64,000 nucleotides of DNA from an uncultured Eubacterium sp. (GCA_910577195.1 CAJTLP010000003.1:62001-126000); one strand, 5' to 3'; positions 34,747 to 44,763 are shown, counted from the first letter of the stretch. The notes: generated by a model not told the origin, from the sequence alone. Program-made: numbers and translations.

Positions 34747-35265
34747 TTAAAATTCGTTATAGCTTACCATTTTGTTCATATCAATAAATGTATTGTGAAG
34801 CGGATTTACAGGTGCATCATCAGCCGGGTAGCCTGTCGGAAGCAGGGCAAGTATCTCCAGATTATCAGGGATTGAAAAATGACTGCGTATTTTTACAGGA
34901 TCAAAAGCCATTACCCATGTTGTTCCCAGTCCTATGTCTTCTGCCTGAAGCATCATATGCGTTGTTACTATGCTTGCATCAATTTCAGCAGAGTTCCTGC
35001 CGTCATATCTTCTTATATATGCCGCTTCGCTTTCATAACAGATGATAAAGCAAAGCGGTGCATTAAAGCCGTATTTTGTACACGCATTCAGCTTAGAAAG
35101 CTTTTCTTTATCATTGATTACAAGTATTCTCTGTGGCTGTTTATTAACAGCAGTAGGTGCAACAAGAGCAGCGTTTAAAATCGTATCAATTTTATTCTGC
35201 TCAACCTCCTGCTCTTTGAATTTTCTGCAGGAAAAGCGTTTTTTCGCTAATTCGGAAAAAGACAT
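34747..35265 (-). CDS. Nitroreductase-family flavoprotein
   Basis: A 172-residue FMN-dependent oxidoreductase-like protein. FSELAKKRFSCRKFKEQEV is the typical FMN-binding start, VAPTAVNKQPQRILVI follows as the second FMN segment, and GLGTTWVMAFDP and LLPTGYPADDA end the domain. It is of the small, single-domain type that forms homodimers; the physiological substrate is unknown. It stands alone between the hairpin at 34.7 kb and the divergent tex gene. Confidence 0.88.
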   Translation of the reverse strand: MSFSELAKKRFSCRKFKEQEVEQNKIDTILNAALVAPTAVNKQPQRILVINDKEKLSKLNACTKYGFNAPLCFIICYESEAAYIRRYDGRNSAEIDASIVTTHMMLQAEDIGLGTTWVMAFDPVKIRSHFSIPDNLEILALLPTGYPADDAPVNPLHNTFIDMNKMVSYNEF

Positions 35266-35402
35266 ATAAATTTACCTCACTTTAATTTATGCCTATATAA
35301 TAGCAAATATATATTAAAAACACAATAAATATATGCTTTTATTTTTTGTTCAAATCTGTTAGAATAATAACACGATTTACTTTATTGCTGAAAGGATAAT
35401 TT

Positions 35403-37556
35403 ATGGATATTACATTAAAGCTTACTCAGGAATTTTCACTGAAAGCATGGCAGGTTGAAAACGTTATAAAGCTGATTGACGACGGCAATACAATTCCTTT
35501 TATTGCCCGCTACCGAAAAGAAGCGACAGGCTCGCTTGACGACCAGCTTTTAAGAAATCTTTATGACAGACTGACTTACCTCAGAAATATGGAGGAGCAG
35601 AAGGAAAAGATTATTGCCTCCATCAAGGCACAGGAATTAATGACAGATGAGATAAAAGCATCTATTGAAAATGCAGCAACACTTACTGAGCTCGAAGATA
35701 TATATAGACCCTTCAGACCCAAGAGGAAAACACGCGCATCTGTTGCAAAGGCTAAGGGCTTACAGGGTCTTGCAGATGCTATATATGCTCAGGAAATGAA
35801 CGGCAAATCACCGTTGGAACTTGCTGAGAATTATCTGAATGATGAGGTTGAAACAGTTCAGGATGCAATTGACGGTGCAAGGGATATTATTGCAGAAATG
35901 ATATCCGATGATCCGGCAGGCAGAAAGATGATACGTTACTCCTGTAAGAATAACGGCAGTATTGTTGTAACAGGGATTAAAGAGGATTTAGGCGTGTACG
36001 AAATGTACAAGGAATACAGCGAGCCTATTAAATCCATTGCTGGCCACAGGGTACTTGCAGTCAACAGGGGAGAGAAGGAAGGTTTCCTTAAGGTATCTGT
36101 TGATTTTGATAAAATTGTTGCACTCTCAATGCTGTCCAATCTTCACGTTAAAAATAATTCACCGACAACAGATGTAGTTATTGAAGCGATTGAGGATTCC
36201 TATTCAAGACTTATTTTTCCGTCTATTGAGCGTGAAATCAGAAATGCACTTACCGATAATGCAAGTGAAAGTGCTATAGAAGTTTTTGCAAAAAATACAC
36301 GTCAGCTGCTTATGCAGCCACCTGTCAAAAATAAAATCACACTGGGACTTGATCCCGGATACAGAACAGGCTGTAAGGTTGCAGTTGTTGATGAAACAGG
36401 CAAGGTGCTTGATACAGGCGTAATCTATCCTGTTCCGCCTCATAACAAGATTGAAGAGGCTAAGAAGATTATAAAGAATCTTGTGAAAAAGCATAATGTG
36501 CAGATGTTTGCTATCGGCAACGGTACTGCGTCTCACGAAACAGAGGTTTTCGCCGCTGAGGTGATCAAGGAGCTTGACTGCGGTATAACATATATGGTTG
36601 TAAGTGAAGCAGGTGCGTCGGTTTATTCAGCATCAAAGCTTGCTGCACAGGAATTTCCTGAATATGATGTTTCCCTCAGAAGTGCCGTATCCATTGCAAG
36701 ACGACTTCAGGACCCACTTGCCGAGCTTGTTAAGATTGACCCTAAGGCAATCGGTGTGGGGCAGTATCAGCACGATATGCCGCAGAATCGCCTGTCACAG
36801 GCGATTGACGGCGTTGTTGAGGATTGTGTAAACGCAGTAGGTGTAGATTTGAATACTGCCTCTGCTCAGCTTCTGAATAGGGTTGCAGGTGTGTCCTCTG
36901 CAGTTGCAAATAATATTGTTGCTTACCGACAGGAGAACGGTGCATTCACATCACGTGAGCAGATTAAGAAAGTATCAAAGCTCGGACCGAAGGCATTTGA
37001 GCAGTGCGCAGGCTTCCTCAGAGTGAGTGAAAGCAAAAACGTTTTAGACAATACGGCAGTTCACCCTGAAAGCTATAGTGCCGCCAAAGAATTGCTTAAG
37101 CTCTGCAATGTGTCAGACGATGATGTGAGAAGCGGAAATGTTACGGCGATTCAGAGCTATGTCAAGACAGTCGGCACATCAGCTCTTGCACAGCAGCTTG
37201 GTATCGGCGAGCCTACTCTGATTGATATTACTAAGGAAATTGCAAAGCCCGGCCGTGACCCACGTGACGAGCTGCCTGCACCTCTGCTCAGAACGGATGT
37301 TATGGGCATTGACGATTTGAAAGTTGGTATGGAACTCAAGGGTACTGTAAGAAATGTTATTGATTTTGGTGCGTTTGTTGATATCGGTGTGCATCAGGAC
37401 GGACTTGTTCATATTTCTCAGATAACGGATAAATATATCAAGCACCCAAGTGATGTGCTTAAGGTAGGCGATATTATTACTGTCTGGGTATTATCGGTTG
37501 ATGCAGCCAAAAAGAGAATCGGTCTGACAATGAAGGCACCTAAAAATGGAAATTAA
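35403..37556 (+). CDS. tex: Tex-family S1 RNA-binding protein
   Basis: A 717-residue transcription accessory protein (Tex/YdcI). Order: N-terminal helical region with FIARYRKEATGSLDD (32-46), a YqgF/RNase H-like domain with GLDPGYRTGCKVAVVDETG near 317, helix-hairpin-helix repeats (NTASAQLLNRVAGVSSAVANNIVAYR, about 485-510), and a C-terminal S1 domain with GTVRNVIDFGAFVDIGVHQDGLVHIS (about 645-670). It binds nucleic acids at the RNA polymerase-ribosome interface. AAAGGAT precedes the ATG. It overlaps the YgjP-like gene by 11 bases. Confidence 0.95.
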   Translation: MDITLKLTQEFSLKAWQVENVIKLIDDGNTIPFIARYRKEATGSLDDQLLRNLYDRLTYLRNMEEQKEKIIASIKAQELMTDEIKASIENAATLTELEDIYRPFRPKRKTRASVAKAKGLQGLADAIYAQEMNGKSPLELAENYLNDEVETVQDAIDGARDIIAEMISDDPAGRKMIRYSCKNNGSIVVTGIKEDLGVYEMYKEYSEPIKSIAGHRVLAVNRGEKEGFLKVSVDFDKIVALSMLSNLHVKNNSPTTDVVIEAIEDSYSRLIFPSIEREIRNALTDNASESAIEVFAKNTRQLLMQPPVKNKITLGLDPGYRTGCKVAVVDETGKVLDTGVIYPVPPHNKIEEAKKIIKNLVKKHNVQMFAIGNGTASHETEVFAAEVIKELDCGITYMVVSEAGASVYSASKLAAQEFPEYDVSLRSAVSIARRLQDPLAELVKIDPKAIGVGQYQHDMPQNRLSQAIDGVVEDCVNAVGVDLNTASAQLLNRVAGVSSAVANNIVAYRQENGAFTSREQIKKVSKLGPKAFEQCAGFLRVSESKNVLDNTAVHPESYSAAKELLKLCNVSDDDVRSGNVTAIQSYVKTVGTSALAQQLGIGEPTLIDITKEIAKPGRDPRDELPAPLLRTDVMGIDDLKVGMELKGTVRNVIDFGAFVDIGVHQDGLVHISQITDKYIKHPSDVLKVGDIITVWVLSVDAAKKRIGLTMKAPKNGN

Positions 37557-38052
37557 AGTTATAAAATCAAAACGCAAAACGATTTCACTTTCTGTTGATG
37601 ATAATCTGAATGCTGTTGTGAGAGCACCATATGGCGTATCAAATGAAAAAATAAATGATTTTGTAGAGAGCAACAGAGAATGGCTGATGAAAGCAACAGA
37701 GCGTAAAAAAGCACAGCTTGAAAGAACTGACCTTACCGAAGATGAAATTATAAATCTGATTCATCTTGCTAAGGATGTTATCCCAAGGCGTGTGGAATAC
37801 TATTCCGAAATAATGAATCTCTGTCCGACAGGAGTAAAAATCACAAAGGCGAAAAAGCGTTTTGGTTCCTGTAATGGAAAAAACTCTCTTTGTTTTTCCT
37901 GCTTTCTTATGAAATATCCTATGGAAGCTGTTGATTATGTTGTGGTGCACGAGCTTGCACATATAAAGCATCATAATCACAGTAATGATTTTTATAATCT
38001 GATAAATCAATATATGCCGGATTATAAGCAAAGAGAAAAGCTATTGAAATAA
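37546..38052 (+). CDS. YgjP-like/DUF45 zinc metallopeptidase
   Basis: A 168-residue protein of the SprT-like YgjP (M48-type) family. The RFGSCNGKNSLCFSCFLMKYP segment (about 105-125) and the zinc motif VVHELAHIKHHNHS (129-142, HExxH plus a further His) are clear. It is shorter than the usual 220-240 residues because the N-terminal part is brief. It starts within the end of tex, so the genes are coupled; the ribosome site GGCACC is poor, which agrees with coupling. Substrate unknown. Confidence 0.87.
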   Translation: MEIKVIKSKRKTISLSVDDNLNAVVRAPYGVSNEKINDFVESNREWLMKATERKKAQLERTDLTEDEIINLIHLAKDVIPRRVEYYSEIMNLCPTGVKITKAKKRFGSCNGKNSLCFSCFLMKYPMEAVDYVVVHELAHIKHHNHSNDFYNLINQYMPDYKQREKLLK

Positions 38053-38083
38053 AAAAAGTGTAGAAATTTTCTACACTTTTTTT
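38051..38083. terminator. Bidirectional terminator between YgjP and metallophosphoesterase genes
   Basis: AAAAAAAGTGTAGAAA pairs with TTTCTACACTTTTTTT with a minimal loop. It overlaps the stop of the convergent gene. Confidence 0.88.
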
Positions 38084-38904
38084 ATGTTTACGATTACAAT
38101 TTCAGGGTGATTGAATAATCTGAGAGGGAATTCGGAATTGCCTAAGCCTCTGCTTATAATCAGCTTTGGTCTGTCTCCGAAGGTACCGCGTGCATATTTC
38201 GGCAGCACACCCTGACCCGGTGAAAACAGCGGACCGACAAACGGCATAATCCATTGACCGCCGTGTGCGTGACCGGATAACTGCAAATCAAAATCATACT
38301 GACTGTAATTCATCTCTTTGATGCCTTCAAAATTTTCAGGGAAATGGCAGAGGACAAGCCTGAAGTTATCTGCTCTTTCCAGCTCGGCAAAATGTTCACT
38401 CATATCCTTATATTTGAACGTGCCTTTTTTTCTTTCCTTGTAATCGGAAAAATCAGCCTGATTTTCATCAAGTCCGAGAATCGTTACATTGTCCGTTTTT
38501 AAGCATCTGTTCAGCAGAACGTTGAATCCGATTTCTTCAAGCTCCTGCATAAGCTCTTCAAAACGATCAAGCCGTCTCTCGTGATTGCCAGTAATGTAAT
38601 AGACCGGTGCAATTTTTACAAGCTCTTTGCCGTATGCAAGCATTTTGTCCTTATTACGGCATTTATCATTGATATAATCACCTGTGATGCATATTATATC
38701 AGGGTCAAGCTCTTTTGTCCTGTCTAATACCTCTTTAAAAGGTTTTGAGTGAAAGTCAGACAAGTGAACGATTTTTATATCCCTCTGTACTTTGTTGCTT
38801 TCCAGTTCGTATTCCGTTATATCCAACTTATTATTCTGATAATAACAAAACACAAAAAACAGTATAAGCAGAACAATTACAATAAATGCTATTAATAATT
38901 CCAT
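38071..38904 (-). CDS. Metallophosphoesterase, membrane anchored (YkuE-like)
   Basis: A 277-residue calcineurin-type phosphoesterase. One N-terminal membrane helix (1-22) anchors it. The metal motifs are in order: VHLSDFHSK (D-x-H, about 47-53), CITGDYIND (GDxxN-like, 73-80), TGNHERRL (GNH[E/D], 105-110), LCHFPEN, and SGHAHGGQW (GHxHGG). This set fits the YkuE/UDP-diacylglucosamine-hydrolase-like phosphoesterases found in many Firmicutes. The substrate is likely membrane-associated; the identity is not known. Confidence 0.88.
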   Translation of the reverse strand: MELLIAFIVIVLLILFFVFCYYQNNKLDITEYELESNKVQRDIKIVHLSDFHSKPFKEVLDRTKELDPDIICITGDYINDKCRNKDKMLAYGKELVKIAPVYYITGNHERRLDRFEELMQELEEIGFNVLLNRCLKTDNVTILGLDENQADFSDYKERKKGTFKYKDMSEHFAELERADNFRLVLCHFPENFEGIKEMNYSQYDFDLQLSGHAHGGQWIMPFVGPLFSPGQGVLPKYARGTFGDRPKLIISRGLGNSEFPLRLFNHPEIVIVNIKKV

Positions 38905-39008
38905 TCAACATCACCTGACAATATAATATAATTAATATTTATTTTAGTCAATATTCAAAATTTGTTTTCAAATTTAAAGGATAATATGTTATTATTGAGT
39001 ATAGTATA

Positions 39009-40028
39009 ATGGAAAGGGTGAAAATTTTGGATAATTCTATACGTCTTTTGGCAGAAAAAAACGAAAAATATATTTTGTGCGACAAAGCATGCTTTGCAGC
39101 CAATTCACGCGGACGAGCAGTTGAAGAGCCTGATGATGCAGTAAGAACGTGCTTTCAGCGAGACAGAGACAGAATTATTCATTCACAGTCCTTCAGACGC
39201 CTTAAGCATAAAACACAGGTGTTTCTTGCACCCAGTGGTGACCATTACAGAACCCGCCTTACACATACCCTTGAGGTTGCACAGATTGCAAGAACGATTG
39301 CCAGGGCACTTCGACTTAACGAGGATCTTACTGAGGCAATTGCACTGGGACACGATTTGGGACACACCCCATTCGGACATGCAGGTGAGCGTGCACTGAA
39401 CAAGCTTTGTGACTGTGGATTTAAACATTATGAACAGAGCGTAAGAGTTGTTGAAAAGCTGGAAAAATACGGCAAAGGACTTAACCTTACTGACGAGGTA
39501 AAGAACGGAATTCAGTGTCACACAAGAGGTGAGGAGGCTTATACTCTTGAGGGGCAGATCATCCGTATTGCTGATAAAATTGCTTACATAAATCATGATA
39601 TTGATGATGCCATCCGTGCAGGCGTTATGGCTGAGGAGGATATTCCGCTCAGTCTCAGAATGCAGCTGGGTATGACGAAGACAGAGCGTATTAATAATAT
39701 GGTTCTTGATGTTATTCATACAAGTGACAAACTGATAAGAATGAGTGATGATTTTTATACAGGCTTTATGGATTTGCACAGATTTATGTTTACTGCCGTG
39801 TATACAAATCCTGTTTGCAAGGGTGAGGAAAGCAAAGCCGTTGATATGCTTGAAAGAATTTATTCCTACTATATTAAAAATATTGATAAGATGCCTGAGG
39901 AGTTTATCCGCATTGCAGAGTCTGACGGTGATGAGCGTGCCGTATGTGACTATATTGCCGGAATGAGTGATAATTACGCATTAAAGGTGTTTAACAATTT
40001 ATTTGTACCTATGTTCTGGCTGGAATAA
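39009..40028 (+). CDS. dgt: Deoxyguanosinetriphosphate triphosphohydrolase-like protein
   Basis: A 339-residue HD-domain dNTP triphosphohydrolase. ACFAANSRGRAVEEPDDAVRTCFQRDRDRIIHSQSFRRLKHKTQVF is the classical Dgt N-terminus; HYRTRLTHTLEVAQIA holds the first His, and GHDLGHTPFGHAGE the HD metal pair (about 118-130); RIADKIAYINHDIDDA holds the last Asp. ATG 39009 has no ribosome site and overlaps a TATAAT, so TTG 39027 after AAAGGGTG is an alternative start. It is followed 33 bases later by dnaG, a conserved clostridial order. Confidence 0.9.
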   Translation: MERVKILDNSIRLLAEKNEKYILCDKACFAANSRGRAVEEPDDAVRTCFQRDRDRIIHSQSFRRLKHKTQVFLAPSGDHYRTRLTHTLEVAQIARTIARALRLNEDLTEAIALGHDLGHTPFGHAGERALNKLCDCGFKHYEQSVRVVEKLEKYGKGLNLTDEVKNGIQCHTRGEEAYTLEGQIIRIADKIAYINHDIDDAIRAGVMAEEDIPLSLRMQLGMTKTERINNMVLDVIHTSDKLIRMSDDFYTGFMDLHRFMFTAVYTNPVCKGEESKAVDMLERIYSYYIKNIDKMPEEFIRIAESDGDERAVCDYIAGMSDNYALKVFNNLFVPMFWLE

Positions 40029-40061
40029 TATGATTTGATTTTATGAAAGGGCGGTGAGACT

Positions 40062-41801
40062 GTGCCGTTAAATGAATCTTTTTTACAGGAGCTTAAATTC
40101 AAAACAGATATTGAAGACATTATTTCAGGCTACGTTTCACTGAAAAAACGTGGTTCAACATCGCTTGGATTATGTCCGTTTCATAATGAGAAAACACCTT
40201 CCTTTACTGTTTATAATGATACCCAGTCTTTTTATTGCTTTGGCTGCGGAGCAGGCGGAGATGCAGTAACTTTTATAAAGAAGATAGAAAATCTTGATTA
40301 TATTGACGCTGTTAAACTATTGGCACAGCGTGCCGGTTTACAGATGCCGGATGATAATAGCTACGACGACAGTCTTTCAAAGAAAAGGCGGCGTATTCTT
40401 GAAATTAACCGTGAAGCAGCCAGATTTTTTTATAGCTATCTTTTAAGTCCTCAGGGCAAAGTCGGACTTGACTATTATCTGAATCGCGGACTTTCAATGA
40501 ATACAATTAAAAGATTCGGTCTCGGCTATGCGCCTGACAGTTGGGACAGTCTGTTAAAGCATTTAAAGGATAAAGGTTTCCGACCCAGCGAAATGGTTGA
40601 CGCAGGCGTTGTGAAAATCGGAAAAAACAACAGGTATTATGATATTTTCAGAAACCGTGTTATGACACCGATTATTGACGTACGCGGTAATGTAATTGCT
40701 TTCGGCGGCCGTGTACTTGACGACAGTAAGCCAAAGTATATAAATACATCTGATACGTTGGTTTATAAAAAGACCAATGAACTTTTCGGTCTTAACCTTG
40801 CAAAGGATAACTGCAGTGACAGTCTGATACTTTGTGAAGGCTATATGGATGTTATTGCAATGCACCAGGCAGGTTTTAAAAATGCTGTTGCAGGCTGCGG
40901 AACAGCTCTTACAAATGAGCAGGTCCGACTGATAAGCAGATATACAAAAGAGGTTATCCTCACCTATGATGCTGACGAGGCCGGTCAGAAAGCACTGAAT
41001 AAGGCAATCGGCCTATTTAAGCAGACAGATATTAAGGTAAGAATACCTGCACTTTCCGGCGGAAAAGATCCTGACGAAATTATCAAGAAATTCGGACGGG
41101 ACAAGTTCAAGGGCATGCTTGAGGGTGCTTCAAATGAAATTGAATTTGCACTCCTTGATTTAAGAAATAAAAATAATCTGAATACCACACAGGGGAAAAT
41201 TGATTTTCTGAGCGGTGCTATTAAAATTCTTTCCGATGTCAGTCCGATTGAACAGGATTTATATCTTACACGGCTTTCAGGTGAGCTGGGCGTTGAAAAA
41301 GCAAGTATAAAAATCCAGTTGAATGATTATATTAAAAGAAAAAAGAGCCGTCAGAAAAGGAATATGTATAAATCTGTTATCAATGATAATATCAGAGAAA
41401 ATCAGAAGCTGACCTATGAAAACAATACAACCATAAGACAGATAAAAGCTGAGGAAAGAATTATCGCATTGCTGTTAAGATATCCTGACTGCAGGAATCT
41501 GTGCAGTGATTTTGATGTCGAAAAATTTTCATCAGTGTTTATAAAACGGGTATTTAAGGAAATAATATCAAGGCTGAACAATCATCTGGATGTTGAGCTG
41601 ATTAACTTCAGTCAGTCCCTTACGGATGATGAGCTCGGCCGCTTATCAGGTATTATTGCCAGAACCTGTGAAAGTAAAAATGCAAAAAAAGAGTTTTCCG
41701 ATTGCCTTAATATTGTCAATGAGGAATATGAGAAATCAAACGGTACCTCATCCTCCTCAATGACGGACGATGAATTCAGAAAGCTGTTTAACAATGGATA
41801 G
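40062..41801 (+). CDS. dnaG: DNA primase
   Basis: A 579-residue primase that makes RNA primers for replication with DnaB. The CHC2 zinc finger is CPFHNEKTPSF...FYCFGCGAGGD (about 37-65), the Toprim core is LILCEGYMDVIAMHQAGF (255-272) with TYDADEAGQKA (300-310), and the last 150 residues form the variable helicase-binding region. The start is GTG after GGGCGGTGAG. It sits between dgt and rpoD, the classical macromolecular-synthesis arrangement. Confidence 0.97.
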   Translation: MPLNESFLQELKFKTDIEDIISGYVSLKKRGSTSLGLCPFHNEKTPSFTVYNDTQSFYCFGCGAGGDAVTFIKKIENLDYIDAVKLLAQRAGLQMPDDNSYDDSLSKKRRRILEINREAARFFYSYLLSPQGKVGLDYYLNRGLSMNTIKRFGLGYAPDSWDSLLKHLKDKGFRPSEMVDAGVVKIGKNNRYYDIFRNRVMTPIIDVRGNVIAFGGRVLDDSKPKYINTSDTLVYKKTNELFGLNLAKDNCSDSLILCEGYMDVIAMHQAGFKNAVAGCGTALTNEQVRLISRYTKEVILTYDADEAGQKALNKAIGLFKQTDIKVRIPALSGGKDPDEIIKKFGRDKFKGMLEGASNEIEFALLDLRNKNNLNTTQGKIDFLSGAIKILSDVSPIEQDLYLTRLSGELGVEKASIKIQLNDYIKRKKSRQKRNMYKSVINDNIRENQKLTYENNTTIRQIKAEERIIALLLRYPDCRNLCSDFDVEKFSSVFIKRVFKEIISRLNNHLDVELINFSQSLTDDELGRLSGIIARTCESKNAKKEFSDCLNIVNEEYEKSNGTSSSSMTDDEFRKLFNNG

Positions 41802-41856
41802 ATTTTGAAAATATATTTTTTTACAGAATCCAAAATACATACAGAGGAGATTTTTT

Positions 41857-42987
41857 ATGAAGGAAATTAATCTTACACCGAATCAGCCTGTAAGCGAGGA
41901 TAAAAAGCAGCAGGCATTCAAAAAGCTTGTTGATAAAGGTAAACAGGTAGGTCATCTTACAACACAGGAAATTGATAATCTTATCGTTGAGCTTGATCTT
42001 GATGTCGACGAGCTTGAAAAACTCAATGAACAGATTGATGCCGCTAATATCAATATTATTGACGATTTCTCTGCAGAGGCACTTGACAGTATTAATCTCG
42101 AAGTAGATTTGCCTAAGGAGACGGACGCAGCTGAAACTGTTGCCGTTAACGATAACGCTGCTATGGATGACCCTGTTAAGGTTTATCTTAAAGAAATCGG
42201 CCGTGTTCCTCTTCTTACACCTGAAGAGGAAATTGAGCTTGCTATCCGTATTGCAGATGATGATCAGAATGCGAAAAAGCGTCTTGCTGAAGCAAACCTG
42301 CGTCTTGTTGTAAGTATTGCAAAAAGATATGTGGGCAGGGGAATGCAGTTCCTTGATTTGATACAGGAGGGCAATCTCGGCCTTATCAAGGCAGTGGACA
42401 AGTTTGATTATACGAAAGGCTTTAAGTTTTCAACCTATGCAACCTGGTGGATCAGACAGGCAATCACTCGTGCAATTGCCGACCAGGCAAGGACAATACG
42501 TATCCCTGTGCATATGGTGGAGACAATCAATAAGGTTAAAAAAGCGAACAGCCAGCTCCTTCATGCCAACGGCAGAGAGCCTACTCCGGATGAAATTGCT
42601 GAGTATCTCAGTATGCCGGTTGAAAAGGTAAGAGAGATTTTGAGAGTTGCACAGGAGCCTGTTTCTCTTGAAACACCAATCGGTGAGGAGGAGGATTCAC
42701 ATCTCGGTGATTTTATCCCTGATGATGATGCGCTTGCACCTGCTGATGCCGCATCAATGAGCCTTCTTAAGGAACAGCTTTCCGATGTTCTGAAAACACT
42801 TACTCCGCGTGAGGAAAAGGTGCTTTCACTCCGTTTCGGTCTTGAGGACGGGAATCCGAAAACACTTGAAGAGGTTGGTAAGGAATTTAACGTAACGCGT
42901 GAGCGTATACGTCAAATTGAGGCAAAGGCTCTCAGAAAGCTCCGTCACCCAAGCAGAAGTAAAAAATTGAGGGATTTCTTAGACTGA
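41857..42987 (+). CDS. rpoD: RNA polymerase primary sigma factor (sigma-70/SigA)
   Basis: A 376-residue housekeeping sigma factor. Region 1.1 is short and acidic (about 10-90). Region 1.2 (DPVKVYLKEIGRVPLLTPEEE, 107-127), region 2 (ANLRLVVSIAKRYVGRGMQFLDLIQEGN ... TYATWWIRQAI), region 3 and region 4 (LTPREEKVLSLRFGLEDGNPKTLEEVGKEFNVTRERIRQIE) are complete. CAGAGGAG precedes the ATG. Its stop overlaps the next ATG by one base. Confidence 0.97.
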   Translation: MKEINLTPNQPVSEDKKQQAFKKLVDKGKQVGHLTTQEIDNLIVELDLDVDELEKLNEQIDAANINIIDDFSAEALDSINLEVDLPKETDAAETVAVNDNAAMDDPVKVYLKEIGRVPLLTPEEEIELAIRIADDDQNAKKRLAEANLRLVVSIAKRYVGRGMQFLDLIQEGNLGLIKAVDKFDYTKGFKFSTYATWWIRQAITRAIADQARTIRIPVHMVETINKVKKANSQLLHANGREPTPDEIAEYLSMPVEKVREILRVAQEPVSLETPIGEEEDSHLGDFIPDDDALAPADAASMSLLKEQLSDVLKTLTPREEKVLSLRFGLEDGNPKTLEEVGKEFNVTRERIRQIEAKALRKLRHPSRSKKLRDFLD

Positions 42988-43211
42988 TGACACAGGAAAA
43001 AATTAACAGAATTAACGAGCTTGCGCACAAGTCGAAGACGGTTGGTCTTACCGAAGAAGAAAAGAATGAGCAGGCTGTACTAAGAAGAGAATATATTGAT
43101 TCCTTTAAGGCAAGTCTTATAGGTCAGCTTGAAAACACCTATATTGTTGACGAAAAGGGAAATAAGAAAAAGGTAAGAAGAAAATCAGATGGCAAAGTTA
43201 ATCATAATTGA
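42987..43211 (+). CDS. DUF896 (YnzC-like) small protein
   Basis: A 74-residue protein. KINRINELAHKSKTVGLTEEEKNEQAVLRREYIDSFKASL is the DUF896 signature of a helical hairpin. In Bacillus the group includes SOS-linked and unknown members. The gene overlaps rpoD by one base and tmk by 23 bases, so it is embedded in the operon. Confidence 0.88.
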   Translation: MTQEKINRINELAHKSKTVGLTEEEKNEQAVLRREYIDSFKASLIGQLENTYIVDEKGNKKKVRRKSDGKVNHN

Positions 43212-43860
43212 GGGACTTGACGGCTGCGGAAAATCAACGCAGACAGCACTCCTTGAAGAATATTTTCAGTCGGAAAATATGGATTATAAGAAAATCAAGC
43301 TCCCTGACTACGACAGTCCGTCGAGTACTTTGGTGAAAATGTATCTCGGCGGTGCGTTCGGTAAAAATGCTGATGATGTCAATGCATATGCGGCAGGTGC
43401 ATTCTATGCCGTTGACCGCTATGCGTCCTTCAAGCTTGGATGGAGTAAGGATTATGAGGAAAAAGGCATTATTCTTGCCGACAGATATGCTACATCAAAT
43501 TCTATCTATCAGATGGAAAAGCTGGATAAAAGCCAATGGGATGAATATCTGGAATGGTCTGCCGACTTTGAATATAACAAAATCGGAATACCAAAGCCTG
43601 ATTTGGTTATCTATCTGGATATGCCGATTGAGATTTCTCAGAAGCTTATGACCTCACGTTACAATGGTGACGAGGATAAAAAGGATGTTCACGAGGCTGA
43701 TGTTTCATTTTTAAAGCAGTGCCGAAATGCAGCACTCTATGCAGCAGAAAATCAGGACTGGACTGTTATCAGCTGCTCTGACGGTGAAAATCCGTATTCA
43801 ATTGATGAAATACATAACAAAATTATTGATTGCATAAAAGAAAAAATAATGAATATTTAA
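43189..43860 (+). CDS. tmk: Thymidylate kinase
   Basis: A 223-residue P-loop kinase phosphorylating dTMP. P-loop EGLDGCGKSTQT (8-19), DRYASFK near 80 and ADRYATSNSIYQ near 97 (DR-Y/H motif and substrate Arg), and the lid region near 150. The family is clear, although KKIKLPDYDSPSS is more divergent than in Bacillus Tmk. It starts inside the DUF896 gene. Confidence 0.87.
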   Translation: MAKLIIIEGLDGCGKSTQTALLEEYFQSENMDYKKIKLPDYDSPSSTLVKMYLGGAFGKNADDVNAYAAGAFYAVDRYASFKLGWSKDYEEKGIILADRYATSNSIYQMEKLDKSQWDEYLEWSADFEYNKIGIPKPDLVIYLDMPIEISQKLMTSRYNGDEDKKDVHEADVSFLKQCRNAALYAAENQDWTVISCSDGENPYSIDEIHNKIIDCIKEKIMNI

Positions 43861-43875
43861 AAGGAATTTTAAATA

Positions 43876-44763
43876 ATGCTTAGTTTTAAGAAACCCACTA
43901 TAGAAGATAAGCAGTGGGTTGACGAATGTTTGAAATATGTGAACAGCTTTAACTGTGAATATACTTTTGGTAATCTTTTACTATGGAGTACATCCTACTT
44001 GACAACAATATGTAAATATAAAGATTTTCTCTTATGTCGTTGGGGCAGAAATAATAATTATATGTATTCTGTTCCGATTGGCAAGGGTGATTTCAAAGAT
44101 GCAGTTGAGCAGATAATCAGTGATGCGAAGTCATTTCATATTACTCCTGTAATTTACGGCGTAACCGAGAATTATAAAAAACTGATTGACAAATATTTTC
44201 CAGATTGTTTTTCATATGAATATGATGAGGGCTATAATGATTACATTTATTCGGTTGAAAAAATGGCGGAGCTCAAGGGTAAAAAGTATCACGGTAAACG
44301 CAATCATATAACGAATTTTAAAAAGAACAATCCTGACTGGACTTTTGAAATTCTCAATCAGGATAATATCAATGAGTGTATTGCACTTCACAGCGAGTGG
44401 ATAAAAAATCACGAGGATGATGAGGACTATTCATATGAATTTGAGGCAGTGCTGACTGCTTTTGAAAACTATGAAAAACTCGGATTCGTCGGCGGACTCA
44501 TCAGAGTTGATGGTAAGGTTATTGCCTACACAATGGGTGAACGTCATTCAGACAGGCTGTTTGTTACGCATTTTGAAAAAGCTCCTGCTGAAATTCAGGG
44601 TGCATATCCTATAATAAATCAGGAGTTCACACGTAACTGCCTTATGAATTATGAATATGTCAACAGGGAAGAGGATTTAGGTCTTGAGGGTTTGAGAAAG
44701 GCCAAGCAGTCCTATAATCCTGAATTATTTTTAGAAAAATGTGTGGCAACATATAATGGTTAA
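43876..44763 (+). CDS. DUF2156 (phosphatidylglycerol lysyltransferase-like, GNAT-fold) protein
   Basis: A 295-residue cytoplasmic protein with two tandem GNAT-like halves, as in the C-terminal domain of MprF. Motifs: FTFGNLLLW-like stretch YTFGNLLLWST (30-40), KYHGKRNHITNF near 137 (K-R-N-x-x-x-x-F), and ETERHSDRLFVTHFEKA-like GERHSDRLFVTHFEKAP near 227 with INQEF and NREEDLGLEGLRKAKQSY at the end. It lacks membrane helices, so it is unlikely to be a flippase; its acceptor is unknown. It overlaps the following acetyltransferase gene by eight bases. Confidence 0.83.
   Translation: MLSFKKPTIEDKQWVDECLKYVNSFNCEYTFGNLLLWSTSYLTTICKYKDFLLCRWGRNNNYMYSVPIGKGDFKDAVEQIISDAKSFHITPVIYGVTENYKKLIDKYFPDCFSYEYDEGYNDYIYSVEKMAELKGKKYHGKRNHITNFKKNNPDWTFEILNQDNINECIALHSEWIKNHEDDEDYSYEFEAVLTAFENYEKLGFVGGLIRVDGKVIAYTMGERHSDRLFVTHFEKAPAEIQGAYPIINQEFTRNCLMNYEYVNREEDLGLEGLRKAKQSYNPELFLEKCVATYNG

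Noticed and set aside
39009..39027. TATAAT overlapping the annotated ATG of dgt as a promoter
   Set aside because: No -35 box at a fitting distance; kept only as a reason to doubt the ATG start.
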